Origin: Ananas comosus
Taxonomy: Eukaryota > Streptophyta > Magnoliopsida > Poales > Bromeliaceae
Length of the DNA: 64,000 bases
Direction of reading: 5' to 3'
Assembly: GCF_001540865.1 (NCBI RefSeq)
Contig: NC_033630.1
Location: forward strand, 1,893,147-1,957,146
Part shown: piece by piece, positions 24,961 through 37,268 of the stretch
How the letters are laid out: every line of letters starts with the position of its first letter
How positions within the stretch are numbered: position 1 is the first letter of the stretch
Notes under the pieces: model-generated
What the model was told of the DNA's origin: nothing
Seen by the model: the letters and a program-made list of their open reading frames with translations, nothing else
Database searches by the model: none
Made by a program: the position numbers and the translations under genes

Positions 24961-25773
24961 TTTTCTATATTTTTTTAACCTCGACAAAAAATGGCGACTT
25001 ATACTCTCTTATAATTTCATCCTAATTTTTTTTTATTTAATAATATTAGACCACCATCGATACGAAACAGTCCAAAGTGGGGAAATGTACATAAATTTGA
25101 CGTGTACTACACATTAATTTGTTTGCTTTTAATGACTTACGAGTAGTGACTAGTGAGTGGACCTCTTTTTATTTTGTTTGCATGCAACGAGTTTGATCAG
25201 GCGGTGAGTCGTCGCAGTTGGCGTGTTCCCACGTGCCAAGATGATTAGGTGTCTTTGTTTCAGTAATTCCATTTTTCACATTATACGCAAAAAATACAAT
25301 AACACAATCTTTTAATTGTTATATTATTTTTCGATAAAATTACTATATTATTTTAGATTAGACCTTTCATCATCTCTATGGCACAGTCATATTGGTTTCG
25401 AGCATATACGTACGATATACGTGATATAAATAATACAAGGTCTCTCTAATTAATTTATGGTGCATATTTAGATAGTAAAAAGGAAAATGTAATATCTAAA
25501 TTCATATTAATAATTTTCTGAATTCTCTTATATTCAATTATTCCATATGATGATGATCGATCGTACATTTGCCTGCTTTCGACTTTTCTATACCAAGCGA
25601 AATGCGGCGGAAAGAGCACATATGTTATGTTCAATGGCAATTACAGGTCGATCTATAGATCGTCTACATGGTATGAAAACGATTTTTTTTCGTGAGAATA
25701 TATGAAAAAATTGGAACATGATGCTATTTTTTTTAAGCAAATATTATATATATATAATATATAGTATACTAGT

Positions 25774-25807
<34 letters not shown>

Positions 25808-25808
<1 letters not shown>

Positions 25809-26562
25809 GTCTGGCTACTATACTTTTATAAGTATCGGCTTCCTTATACTCATAAGTTTTCTACCCTTAGATGTATTCCACTAACCATTTCCACCCGTTA
25901 GATTATACTAATCAACCAACTACCCACTCAACCCTAGGAGACCACTATCATATTAAGTGGAGACCACCATCATCCTAACCACATATTACATCAATCAATA
26001 ATTAAAAATTTATGAGTACAAGGGGGCATATACTCACTCATAAGAGTATAGTAGTCCCAGCCTATATAGAGTCTGGCTACTATACTTTTATGAGTATTGG
26101 CTCCCTTATATTCATAAGTTTTCGGCCCTTAGATTTATTCCACTGATCATTTCCACCCATTAGATCATACTAATCAACCAACTACCCACTCAACCCTAGG
26201 AGACAACTATCATTTTAAGTGGGGACCACTATCATCCTAACCACACATTACATCAAACAATGGTTAAAAATTTATGAGTACAAGGGGGCCTATACTCATA
26301 AGAGTATAGTAGCCCCANAGATCATACTAATCAACCAACTACCCACTCAACCCTAGGAGACCACTATCATTTTAAGTGGGGACCACTAACATCCTAACCA
26401 CACATTACATCAATTAATGATTAAAAATTTATGAGTACAAGAGGGCCTATACTAATAAGAGTATAGTAGCCCCAGCCGATATATAGAGTCCGCCTACTAT
26501 ACTTTTATGAATATTGGCTCCCTTATATTTATAAATTTTCGGCCCTTAGATTTATTCCATTG
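25808..26562. mobile_element. Array of four copies of a second TA-associated MITE
   Basis: Copies: 25808-26061 (complete), 26069-26317 (complete), 26319-26480 (left part missing, starts after the N at 26318) and 26487-26562 (right part missing). Each complete copy starts AGTCTGGCTACTATACTTTT and ends with the approximate inverse AGTATAGTAG(T/C)CCCAGCC. The shared body includes ACTACCCACTCAACCCTAGG. They are separated only by short TATATAGAG spacers. No ORF. Confidence 0.85.
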
Positions 26563-29500
26563 ATGCTTTTTTTTAAGCAAATATTTGGTATATGTATATA
26601 TATATATATATAAAAGAATAGCAATATTGGATGTTGTTTACATATATACAATAATATTGCAATTACAAATATATAAAGCAATGTATATATAATAGAATGA
26701 AACAAAATTTCTCCAAGAGTTCCATGGAATGTCCCAAATAATGCATAAATAAATAAAAAGGAAACAAACAAAAGCATTTGTAGCAATATTAATATTGCTT
26801 TAAAACTTTCCAATGTTCAAACCAAACTTTGCTTCTTTTGGTCAACATGTATAGTTCCATGCACCTCTTCTGAAGCTTTAATTTGATCTCATTATCAACA
26901 GATTTTATTACTTAATGTGTAAGTGAACTGGTTTTATTTTATTAATTTTCTCCTTTTTTCCCTGTTCTCCTTTGCCTAAAGTTGGTGAGCTCGGAGCTCA
27001 AGATCGAGGGCTTTTTCAAAAAGCACTTGAAATAAGAGAGTGCTTTGACTTTAATTCCCCAACCAGTTGAACCACGCACCATGGTTTGCTCGGGTTGATT
27101 TGAACCAATGAGCTTCTTTAGGAGACCTCTTCAACGCAATTAGAGACTCACTTAATTAATAGAGTTCCCTGGCTAAGTTGAAACGTGTGCTAATTAACAA
27201 ATTACACCATTAATATTTTATGCAAGTCATGTACATATATAATGTTTTGTAATTTACTATAGCATAATTTTAGATTGATTGCCTGGGTAGTAACAATAAA
27301 AGAAAATGCATAGTTTGGTTGGATTATTAGTATGCTCTCTTCATCATGCAACTTAAAATGATCATCCGTGATCGTTGATTTAGCTTCTAGAACAGCTTCT
27401 TCTTTTCTCTTTTTTTTTTGGTGTGTTTTTTGTAACATTTTTATAATGGCTAGACGTGTACAATGCATTCGTTCTTTAATTAATTATATGTGAATTTTGT
27501 TATTATTTTCCATAAATATGTGCGCACCCACCGTCTCAAAACCTCCTAGCATAAAAACCACTTAGACAACAGCTCTTGGTTAAATAACTATATTAGTTAA
27601 GGTTTAAAGAAATGATCTTATTTTGAGTTGTACGAACAACTATTAATATTATAAAAATTAAAACTCTGATTAAGTTTAAAGGTTCAAAGTGACCATAATT
27701 TTCTTTTCGACACATATAGTAGCTTTCTATAATTTCTCTTTAATTACTTAGATTTGGATCTCAAGAGATGGAGATATATAGTTACAAATAAATTTGGATG
27801 GCAAAGGAGTTAATTAATTAGATAGTAACATGTATTATATATTTATTTTTGAATTGAAATGGTCTAATTAAGTTTGGTGGCCAAGTTGGTTTGGTGCTCC
27901 CAACATTTTCTTTTACATTTGGTTTGCTTTTCACTAGTGGATGTAATTGAAAAAAAGCAAACCCCACCAAGCCGAAAAGCCAAACCAATAGAAACCATGG
28001 CTTTTTGCTCTTTATGAAGCACTTGGTATCTTCACCCTTTCCAAACCAATGGGTACGTACTGCTACTACTACTTAGTACCTAGATTCCTTATCCTTTTTA
28101 GATGCCACCATTTTTGTGCTTAGTAATTGATTGACTAATAAAAATGTATATATAATAAGTATTAGGGACCAAGTGTACAACATGTCTAATTAATTAGAAG
28201 GTTTTTATATATATAGTTTACATCTTTTGCCAATTCTCGGAGCTCTCATCAGCATATATAATTATATATGCCTGCTCATTTCATAGTTTATAATATTTTA
28301 AATTTTTTATATATTCGCTAAAAAAAAATACTCGATCCGTTACTGTGCAATTCAAGTTGAAAAGTTATAAGAGTTGTTGTTACAGCCGTGCAATCATCAC
28401 ATATTATCAATTAGTAGGAATAAATTTAGAAAGTTTTATTATTTTCATATTTAAAGTGAATCATAAGTAGTGTGTTAACATTTAAGAAGAATATCTACGT
28501 TTCTAGCAACATCGGAATTCAAGTGATATAATTGGTTGGTAATAAATTAATTTAGTATTTTAAATATAAAATAACATGATATTCCTCTAAATGTTATAAA
28601 TTGGGAAAACAAGCGACTCAATTAAAAACAGGTGAATGGCTAATATACCAGTAAATTTTAATTAAATCCTAGACCCACACTAAACACACTAAAATAGAAA
28701 CAGATAAATGTTGAGATGGTGTCATCAGTAGTTTCTCCACATGGTTGCTCCGAATTGATTATTAGGTTTTCAGTGTTTGCTGGTTAGAAGAGTATTTTCC
28801 ATCCATTGGGTTACTAGAAAAAGTAGGTTTTTTAAAAAATATATATATTATTTTTAGATTTTATGCCAAAGTAGTTTTTTCATTTTTTGAATATGTTATC
28901 CTGAAAACTAAAATTGTGGAAAAGAGTATTATCCGTAAAAAAACTTTTTTTTTCCCCTGAAAAACAGTTTTTCACGTTTCATTTGAGAAATCAAACACCC
29001 TCTAATTAAAAGATGTTGCAAACGAACATAAAAGGTTACATACTAAGATTTAAAATTTTTAAAAGCTTCAATGTCTATTGTACAATGTACTACAGTTTGA
29101 TACCGTTTATATTTTTATCTGAACACTGCTATAACAACAAAAATTTAAACGCAAGTAGACAAAATTTTCAGAAACTAAAACAACTTTTGAAAGGAATAGC
29201 CGTAGAAGAAATATAAAATGTGACCAAATTTTATTATTTTTACTCCTCTTATATTATCGAGTTATTTTCACAACATACATCAAGCTCGATCTTTCATCTG
29301 CATCATGTGCTAGCTAGCTAGCTAAAAGAGTTCTCGATACGACATCATCCATTCTCATCACTTGTGGGAATCTACTTACTGCAACGATCCTATCCATTAG
29401 GAAAGCTAAAGCAAATTTAAAGGAGCTTCTCTACTATTTACTCCATCTTTTGGCTCTTTTCTCAGCCAAAAAAGGAAAGAGAAGCCAAAGAAAATGAAAA

Positions 29501-31276
29501 AATATACAAAAGAGCAATCCCCATGATACTGTTAGGAATACTATTCATGTACCATGTATATATTAAGCTTATCTACAACCACATAGCTTGCCTTTTATCC
29601 TAACTTCAAAAGGCTTAGTGGATATTAATCGTGTACATGTGGGTGTTGTGTGTGCGCGCGCTTATGAGAAAGAAAGAGAGAGAGAGAGACTGAAGGCAAA
29701 TTAGTTCTCCTCGTGTCTGAAATCGAAACTCTTTAATATTCTTAAGGCTTGGACTTGAACTAAAAAGAAGAAAATTAAATAAAATTAAAATTCTGCTGAG
29801 GCTTGAGCTCAAAACTTCTTGTACTGATATCATTCTTTGCTTGAACCCCCGGAAAGAGGAACGAGAAAAGATACCCTCATGAGATGGGACGTTTTTCCAA
29901 ATTCATCGATCCCTTCTCTGGTTATGTTTGAAAATCTTAAACAACAGTATATACCGATCGAAGTTCCTACGACAAATGTTGACGAACTTAATATATATAG
30001 CCGGGGTCCTAGCCCCAAAAAAGCCCTACAAGCACATTAGCTATTAATTAAGTCAGTATTGGACAGTGACACAATCGATAACAAATTATCAAAACCAACA
30101 AGTTATTACATTCAAATGCATTGTTAATTTTAATGTGCATTCTTTTTAATTTCTTAACCACAAAAGTTCCGTATGTGGGTTCTTCTCTACCTCCCTAAGC
30201 AACCCATATATGTAGGGTACTCTCTTTCTCACAACAGCCACCTCCTTACCAAACATGCTACAAATCCTCTTGGTAACAATCATTCTCCAAATATACACCA
30301 TACAACAATACATATTAAACTAAAAAGGCTCTTCTCCCACTTTTTCATGCACACCTTAAAAGGTACATAGTATATAGCTGTGCTAGTGAGGGTGTCCACA
30401 TCAAGATACACTTTGTTGTTAATTGCATACTTTAGCTAAAGTAATTTATCAGTTTTAGTATGCGTTAGGGCTACTGCTTTCTGTCTCGCTTTTCTCCTAA
30501 ACTTGTTTAAAATATTTCCGTCGATTCCTGAAGTTGGGTTTAGTTGGATTGCCTTTTACTTTTCTGATGGAGTTCAAATAATTAAAGACCGAATTAATTG
30601 ATCGACAATGATCCCCTGGCTTTAATTTCTCTTCTGAAAACACAGGAAAAAAAAAATTATGTACACGTACTTCTCAGTTTATATGTCTTAAAAAGCATAA
30701 AAAAAGAAAAAAGAAAAAAATCCATTTAGCCCTTTTTGACAAATTAAGAAGGATCATTTTTCATATACATATATATCGATCCAACAATTAACACTAATCA
30801 TATACGATATCTATACAATTTGTTCACAAACCTTGATCTTAAAGCTCGGGAAACAGTTGAATGTATGAATTGGATTAAACCAACGAACAATATTAAGTTA
30901 AAAATATTGAACAAAATCATATGAAAATCAGATGAAATCGGATTAAAGTAGGAGTAAGGAAGCGTGCACATGTTCTGATACTATGTGAAAGGTCTCGAGC
31001 CTCATTCAAAAACTCAGACTAGATAGAAATCTTTTACGTTGTATATAGACCAGAATTCTAATTTGTATTCGGTATGATACTAGTATATATCCTCATTATC
31101 GCTCAAGTCAATGACGCTCAAGTGATTGTTTTCGTCCATAGCATGGCCCATAGAATTAATGGAGATAAGAACCAACAAAAACGAAACAAAATTAAAGGTT
31201 GTGTGGAAGTAAAGAGAGGGGACCAAATAATTATTAGGCAGGTAGAGGGACAAAACATTATGAAAGGTAATAGCTT
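26563..31276. other. Intergenic AT-rich region, no gene seen
   Basis: No ORF with a recognisable domain and no credible exon chain. CT/GA-rich runs occur (for example 29670-29690). A short phrase, TTCTGATACTATGTGAAA (about 30975), resembles the reverse of an initiator-Met primer-binding site and may be an LTR remnant. Poly(A) and homopolymer tracts are common. Confidence 0.55.
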
Positions 31277-31286
31277 TATTGAGAGA

Positions 31287-31450
31287 GTTTTTTATTTTTA
31301 TTTTTTTGAGAGATAGGTAGCAGGCTACCCGCTTTGTTTATTTCATTTAGAAATAAACTTGGCTAGAAATATAAATCAACTAGGATTCGAATTTGGGTCT
31401 CGGGTACCAACCATCAAACCTTTTGCCATTTGCTCTAGGAACGGTCGGTA
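31287..31450 (-). mobile_element. tRNA-derived SINE with 10-bp target duplication
   Basis: Read on the minus strand: head ACCGACCGTTCCTAGAGCAA, B box ATTCGAATCC, tail GCTACCTATCTCTC plus an A-rich stretch. Direct repeats TATTGAGAGA lie at 31277-31286 and 31451-31460, as expected for LINE-driven insertion. Confidence 0.9.
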
Positions 31451-32297
31451 TATTGAGAGAATTATATGCATATGTATATCTCCAAAAGCCCCTCCACGTG
31501 ACCACACTCTGCACCACATTGACTAATTTATTCAAGCTCAATTATCATTTTAGATATTTTATGGGTTTCGTTGTCCCATGATCGAGCAATGCATTGACAC
31601 CTCAAATCCCACGTACATAACTCTTTAGTTCTTTCCATTCATGTCACCATCTTGATAGATCGATAGATCTCGCACAAAGTCATTTACTTGAGATTTATAA
31701 GGTGATTCATTATGTGATAAAAAGTTTCACATTTGTCGCGATATCTGACCCTGATATATACCTGCATAATTAATTTGACAACGAGCGTTTCGCGGGCGTA
31801 TTCATATGAAGGGAGATAGATTCATTTTCAAAAGTATAGCCGAGCAATTCAAGAATATATTTGTAAGAACTTAAAATTAAATTTGAGAGACATATATGCG
31901 TTGTTTAAAGTTTTGAGTAATTATTTCAAAAAAGTTGCTGCACGTTGGGCTTGGCAGCTTCGTTTGGGAATGCAGGATAGATGCATCACGTGCATTGAAA
32001 AAGTATAATAGAAATTTTTTTTTATTTTTTAAAAATAATTACAAGCCGAGTATATAGATTACGCTAAGTTGGTTAGGATATAATTAATTTTAATCGTCAA
32101 CCGGAAAACCAAAAATCATATAAAAATATGCTTTTTCTATAATTTATTTTCACTCAACAATATTAGATAATTCTGAATGTGCAAGGATCTTCTAAAAACA
32201 ATCCAGCCCAAAGAAAAGCCTAACCACAGGTCCGCAGGCCCAACTAGCTTTGGGCTTTCAAATATCTGGCCTATTTGAAGCCTATATCCCTAGGAAC

Positions 32298-33064
32298 TAG
32301 GGGGTGTAAAACGGGCCGGGCGGCCCGCCAATAGCCCGGTTCGGCACGAGAGTGGCCCGGGCTGAGGCACGGCATGAATACTGTAGCAATCTTACCGGGC
32401 GGCCGGCCAGATGAATTGGGTCGTGCCGAGTCTCGTTGTTGTGGTCCGGTTGCCCAGTACTGCCTGGCACGACACGGGCCTGGGCCGTGCCGGGCCTAAG
32501 GAGAGGCCATGACGGCCTATATGGGCCGTGTCTATCGAGCCGGACAGGAAGTAGGGTTGTACCCAACTCCTAAGGCTCCTTTTGGGAGTTGGGGTGTGCA
32601 GCCTTGGGGATCTCCCAAGAGTTTGCTATGGCAGATCCTTGGGAGATGGTCACATGGGTATTTTGATCTCCTTTGGACCAAAATATTCTTTCAACAGTTA
32701 ACTATTTGATTGTTGGGAGGGTATTTTGGTCCAAAACATATTTAAAATTTTTAAATAATTTTAAAATATTAATATTTTATAAATACATTTTAATATTCAA
32801 AATTTTTCACTCATACATTATTTTTTTAAAATTAATATTTTTATTTTTATTTTTTGAAAATTTTAAACTTTTTAATTAATTAAGTAAAAAAAGGGGTGGC
32901 CCAAAGGCCGGCCCGGATTGGCACGGCCCGTGCCGTTCGGCTGGGGGCCGTGCTAAGCTAGGGGTCCAAAAACTTTGGCCCGGCACAACCCGACTTTGGG
33001 GCTGGGCCGTGCCAGGCTGGCCTCGTGCAAAATATGCCCGGCACGGCCCACATTACACCCCTAC
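32298..33064. mobile_element. Non-autonomous TIR DNA element with GGCCCG/GCCGTGCC subterminal repeats
   Basis: The left end TAGGGGGTGTAAAACGGGCC pairs with the right end, whose reverse complement reads TAGGGGTGTAATGTGGGCC. Both ends are packed with GGGCC, GGCACG and GCCCGG motifs around an AT-rich middle that has no ORF. This looks like a hAT-type non-autonomous element; no exact 8-bp target duplication is visible. Confidence 0.75.
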
Positions 33065-33697
33065 TAGGCTACTAGAAAGTAGGAACCCAAGGCTGGGATC
33101 ATGTAAGCTAGTGTGCCCATTGGGCCACTAAACGCCTACACAACTAAGGTTTATTTTGGTATTGAGGTCTATCTGACGCTATTAGATAAAATAGAGTTGG
33201 GATAAAAGCATATAGAGATATACTTCTAGGTTCTCCGGTGAGACCACAGAAAATATATCATAGCCGACTCATCGTGATATGCATAATGTAATATTATGTA
33301 CTGAAATAAACAGAGTATTTTTCCATTATACTTTTTCATCTTATGTAACACAATCTTTCCACAATTCCAAATGAAGCCTAACTAGGAGTGAAAGATATGG
33401 AAAAGCTGTTGGAACTAAATAAGACTCTGTCTGAGATTACGAAGAAATTATGGTATGTACATTGAGAAAGTACGAAAAAAGTCGTGAGCCGATTATAATA
33501 TATTTCCTGCAATTCCATCGAAAACAGAGAAAAATATTTTTGTATACTTTTGTTGTAACATTGTTTTGTCTATTGGCATTAGATGGGTCTCGATACTAAA
33601 CAAGTCCTAAGCTGAATTTATTGTTTTAAATCATACATTTCTTGTAGACTTCTGGGTAGGAACTTCCTGTGCACTGCTATTTAGCCATCTAATTAAG

Positions 33698-33705
<8 letters not shown>

Positions 33706-33741
<36 letters not shown>

Positions 33742-33883
33742 AAAGATAGGTAGCACGCTACCCGTTTCGTTTATTTCATTTATAAATAAACTTAGCTGGA
33801 AATGTGAATCAACTAGGATTCGAATTTTGGTCTTGGGTACCAACAACCAAGCCCTTTGCCACTCGCTTTAGGGACAGTCGGTT
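33706..33883 (-). mobile_element. tRNA-derived SINE with 16-bp target duplication
   Basis: Minus-strand head ACCGACTGTCCCTAAAGCGA, B box ATTCGAATCC, tail GCTACCTATCTTTC followed by A4 and a TA run. The target repeat TAATTAAGTTATATAT is at 33690-33705 and 33884-33899. Confidence 0.9.
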
Positions 33884-33899
33884 TAATTAAGTTATATAT

Positions 33900-35056
33900 T
33901 AGTCTTAGTGCCATAAGGGCTAGGTGCATTAGAAAGTTCCAAATAAGTGCAATTTGGTCATCGGCTTTAGGTGGACCGTTGGATTGCGTGATTCCGCTAG
34001 AATTTCTCTCTAAATTGCAAAAGAATTATAATCCAAGCTACCACAAATTAGTAACCGCATCAAATCCTTAGTAACCTCCTCTCCCCTATTTTGATCCCTA
34101 TCATTGTCCTTAATTCTCTATCACTGTCCTTTTTATTGCGCCGCTCTTTTAGGATTGATGAGCCAAGGTGAGCTCGGTATGTCTGTCTTTTTTTGTGCCA
34201 CTTGTTACAGTCCACTTCCTTTAGTCGAAGTTCTATGATCTGTTGGTCTTTCCATGCAACTCACGGCTTTTCCGGTGCTTCGAAATTGTCCATGGTCGAT
34301 TGGTTCTCCCATCAATTGATTGGTATACTTCCGAACCATTATTTTTCTTTCTATCAGTTGGTCATACTTTTATCGCGGTCTCACTCATGATAAATAGAGT
34401 CGTGCATATGTATCTATATATTTCTCCAATCTTAGAGGACACTTTTCAATATTGTTTGCTTTTTATCAACAGTTTACTTTTCTCCTCGTGTCCTTTTTTA
34501 CTATGTGCCCTTTAATACCCAATCAATTAATACGATCTTATGGTATTCCACTAGTGAGGTTTGGCTTTCTTCTAGTAATGCAAATGGATCTAGACTACTA
34601 GAGGTTCTCTCTTAATTCGGTCGAAATGAGTGATAAGCGGATGCCAAAATAAAAAAAAATAAAAACTTATTTTGAATCTGTCCTAATGCGCTAAAGAAAC
34701 GGAATAAGAAGGGAACACTTCTTTCCCTTGATATCAAATCAAAAATCTATTAAAAAAAAAAAATCTGTTATCGTTCCAATCCGCTTTAAATAGAGTTGTA
34801 AGTAAAGACAAAAAACAGAATAACAAAATCTGTTTTAAATTCACCTCTACTCACAAAGAAACCTCTTATTCCTGAATTCGTCCTCCTATTCTCTACCCAC
34901 TGTAACATCGGATGAGTGTATTAGTGTGTACGTCCAACCTATGACTAACGATATTTAAAATATATATATTTAAACTAATTTATAAATACAGTATATTTTT
35001 TTTATTGGTATTACATTATTACTTATATAATAACTTAATACTGTTATTTCAGTTTT

Positions 35057-35095
<39 letters not shown>

Positions 35096-35420
35096 GGTTT
35101 TATTTGAAATTGTGGGGAGATTGCATTACGTGCAGTTAGGAAGTACGATAAAAAAATATTTATTTTTTTCCGTATGTAATATTGTGTTCCGCATATTGTG
35201 ATTAGTTGGTTACAATAAATTTTCTACGGTCCCACCGAAAAATATAAAGATACATTCTTATATACTTTTATTCTAATTTTATTTTATTTAATAGATAGAT
35301 TTTAATACTAAACTAAGCATAAAATCTACGAGGAATTGAATAGACAAACAAACCGCTCCAAATAATAAGTTGCTGAACTAAAATAATAATTGCTTCTTTT
35401 ATTAATATACTGTTTGTTGT
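33900..35420. other. Intergenic region, no gene seen
   Basis: Short ORFs in 34190-34520 have no recognisable domain. A (TA)n tract lies at 35060-35090. Promoter-like sequence of the next gene begins after about 35420 (GGGGCCCACC motif). Confidence 0.5.
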
Positions 35421-35599
35421 GGGGCCCACCGCGGAGCTCTCCATTTTAATTGGCCAACACGGGTCCACGCGGAATCAGTGGATTTGGATTCGCTTCGACC
35501 ATCTCAAAAGCACAATAAAATTTTATTAAATTAATAAAAATCCAAATTATTTGAATTATATTATAATTAATTAAATCGAATAAAAACAACAAAAGCAAC

Positions 35600-35688
35600 C
35601 TCTTCTCTCTCGATCTCTTCGCCCCCCCATCTCCTCTCTCTCTTGCGGATTCGATTCGTATTATTTCGATTCGTCGAGCATTTAAAAG
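35600..35688 (+). other. Probable 5'-UTR leader exon of the acidic membrane protein gene
   Basis: A CT-rich leader (CTCTCTCGATCTCTTCGCCC) ends at a GT donor (AAAAG|GTTCG). The matching acceptor is TTTTGCAG at 37238-37245, 23 nt before the ATG. The implied leader intron is 35689-37245. The exact transcription start and donor are inferred. Confidence 0.5.
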
Positions 35689-36969
35689 GTTCGATCTCTC
35701 TCCTCAATTTCGCCAATTACTATTAATGAGATTATCGAGATCTGATTTGTATTTCTCCAGATCTCGATTCATCTGGAAAATGCGAGGGTTTTTATTTCTT
35801 TTCAAATTTTTTCGATAATGTTACAGATGAATCATTCTAAGCGTTATTTTATCGTGCAAATTAAAAATTTTGTGTTATTAAGGCTCAAGGATCCGATGTT
35901 GTTGATGAAGAATGTGTAGTTTGTGATGTTACTGTTTCTGCAGATAACTTTTGGAGTAATAAATGATGCCCCCCTGCAGAGTTTGGGAACTCCGATTTGG
36001 CCTTGCGAAGTTTTAATTTTGAAATATATTACTCCAAAGCTTCAAAATGTTGCAGATTCTTTGTTCTAAGATTATTAATTTATTTTTTCGGATTTAGGAT
36101 CTTTGGTTTGCTGAGGATGACATGAGAGATAGACTAGAGACATTTAATTTGAAAAGCGACTGTTGAAGTAGTTGTCCTTTTAAAGTGAAAACGTCATCTT
36201 TTAACTGGTCAAATGATGGAGATGGATGAATTTTGCAAATTGTGAACATTTAGATGGGTATATTGGATAACTAAAACTTTGTAGGGATGTATAGGGTATT
36301 GATTCTCTCTAAAGATTTAAGTGCGCAGAAGAATAAATATGTTTGCATAATCGAGATGTTGCGCGCCACTGCAATGTTGTTGAGTTGTTCATATGTTGTT
36401 GTTTGTGCATAAATGATCTCTGGTTTTATTGGTGTGGTTATAGAGAAGCAATAGAGTGCTTTGTAAAACTAAAGAGGAAGGATTACATTAGGTAGTCCCT
36501 ATAGGAGGTACCCCTTTGGCTGAAAGATAAGTTTGCCAGCAGAAACTTCGGTCGATGTGTGCTTTAAACTAATATCAAATTGAATGTATAGTCGGTGCTT
36601 GATTAATCATCGAGGAAGTGACTTCTAGTATACAAAATTTTGAGTTTGGCTTCTTTGATTGTTCATAAGCTTAACCAAAACCAAAATATACACATGAAAA
36701 AGAATCTTTCGTAGTAAAACTGTGGAGCATTGCTTTTGCCTAGTTCTGTTATATTGTATTGTGTTTTCTTCACAAGATAATGACTGAAAATATTCATAAT
36801 TTGGCTCTTAATTCTCCCTTCCTGCTGCTTTCTCCTGTGAAATAATGAGTCACCCCTTCCATTGATATGGGCGCTTCTGAGATCCACATATATGATATAT
36901 AATATGTGTCGTATATGCCCACACATATACGTACGTATCAGGAAGGAAGAAAATGTGGATATGGTCATT

Positions 36970-37087
36970 AAGGGAACCCACCGGAGCCGTAGCGAAAGCG
37001 AGTCTTCATAGGGCTATTGTCACTGCTTATGGACCCGAACCTGGGTGATCTATCCACGACCAGGATGAAGCTTGGGTGAAACTAAGT
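36970..37087 (+). pseudogene. Plastid-derived 23S rRNA fragment (NUPT) in a leader intron
   Basis: About 118 bp reads as the conserved domain of chloroplast 23S rRNA: GGGAACCCACCGGAGCCGTA, then CGAAAGCGAGTCTTCATAGG, TTATGGACCCGAACCTGGGT, GATCTATCC and GGATGAAGCTTGGGTGAAAC. I recognise it by its match to the conserved bacterial/plastid phrase around GACCCGAA...GGTGATCTA. It is far too short to work as rRNA and lies inside the inferred 5'-UTR intron. Confidence 0.85.
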
Positions 37088-37268
37088 TATGTTGTATGTT
37101 AGCTTGATGTGGATTACCCAATTCTTCCGCATGTGTTACTTTAATGATATTTTCAGATAGATAACTTGTTAGCATGTGCGGAATCACTACTTTATGTGAA
37201 GTAAATTGATAATTTAACCTTGATAATTGGTCTGCTATTTTGCAGGAAATTGTTGACGATATTTCCTG

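Larger units (their letters stand above)
23291..25146. repeat. 0.9-kb tandem duplication, copies 23291-24207 and 24236-25146
   Basis: Both copies begin AAAATCATAAAGAAAAATAA and end near TTTAATGACTTACGAGTAG, with scattered substitutions and small indels along the whole length. A single N (24231) lies between them. Each copy contains the same MITE with the same SINE inside it, so the duplication came after both insertions. Confidence 0.9.

Noticed and set aside
29642..30040. ORFs of 62-72 codons near a GA/GT-rich tract
   Set aside because: Overlapping frames on both strands with no domain and no splice support.
32297..32879. ORFs of 66-89 codons at 32.3-32.9 kb
   Set aside because: They fall within the GGCCCG-rich TIR element and reflect its repeats.
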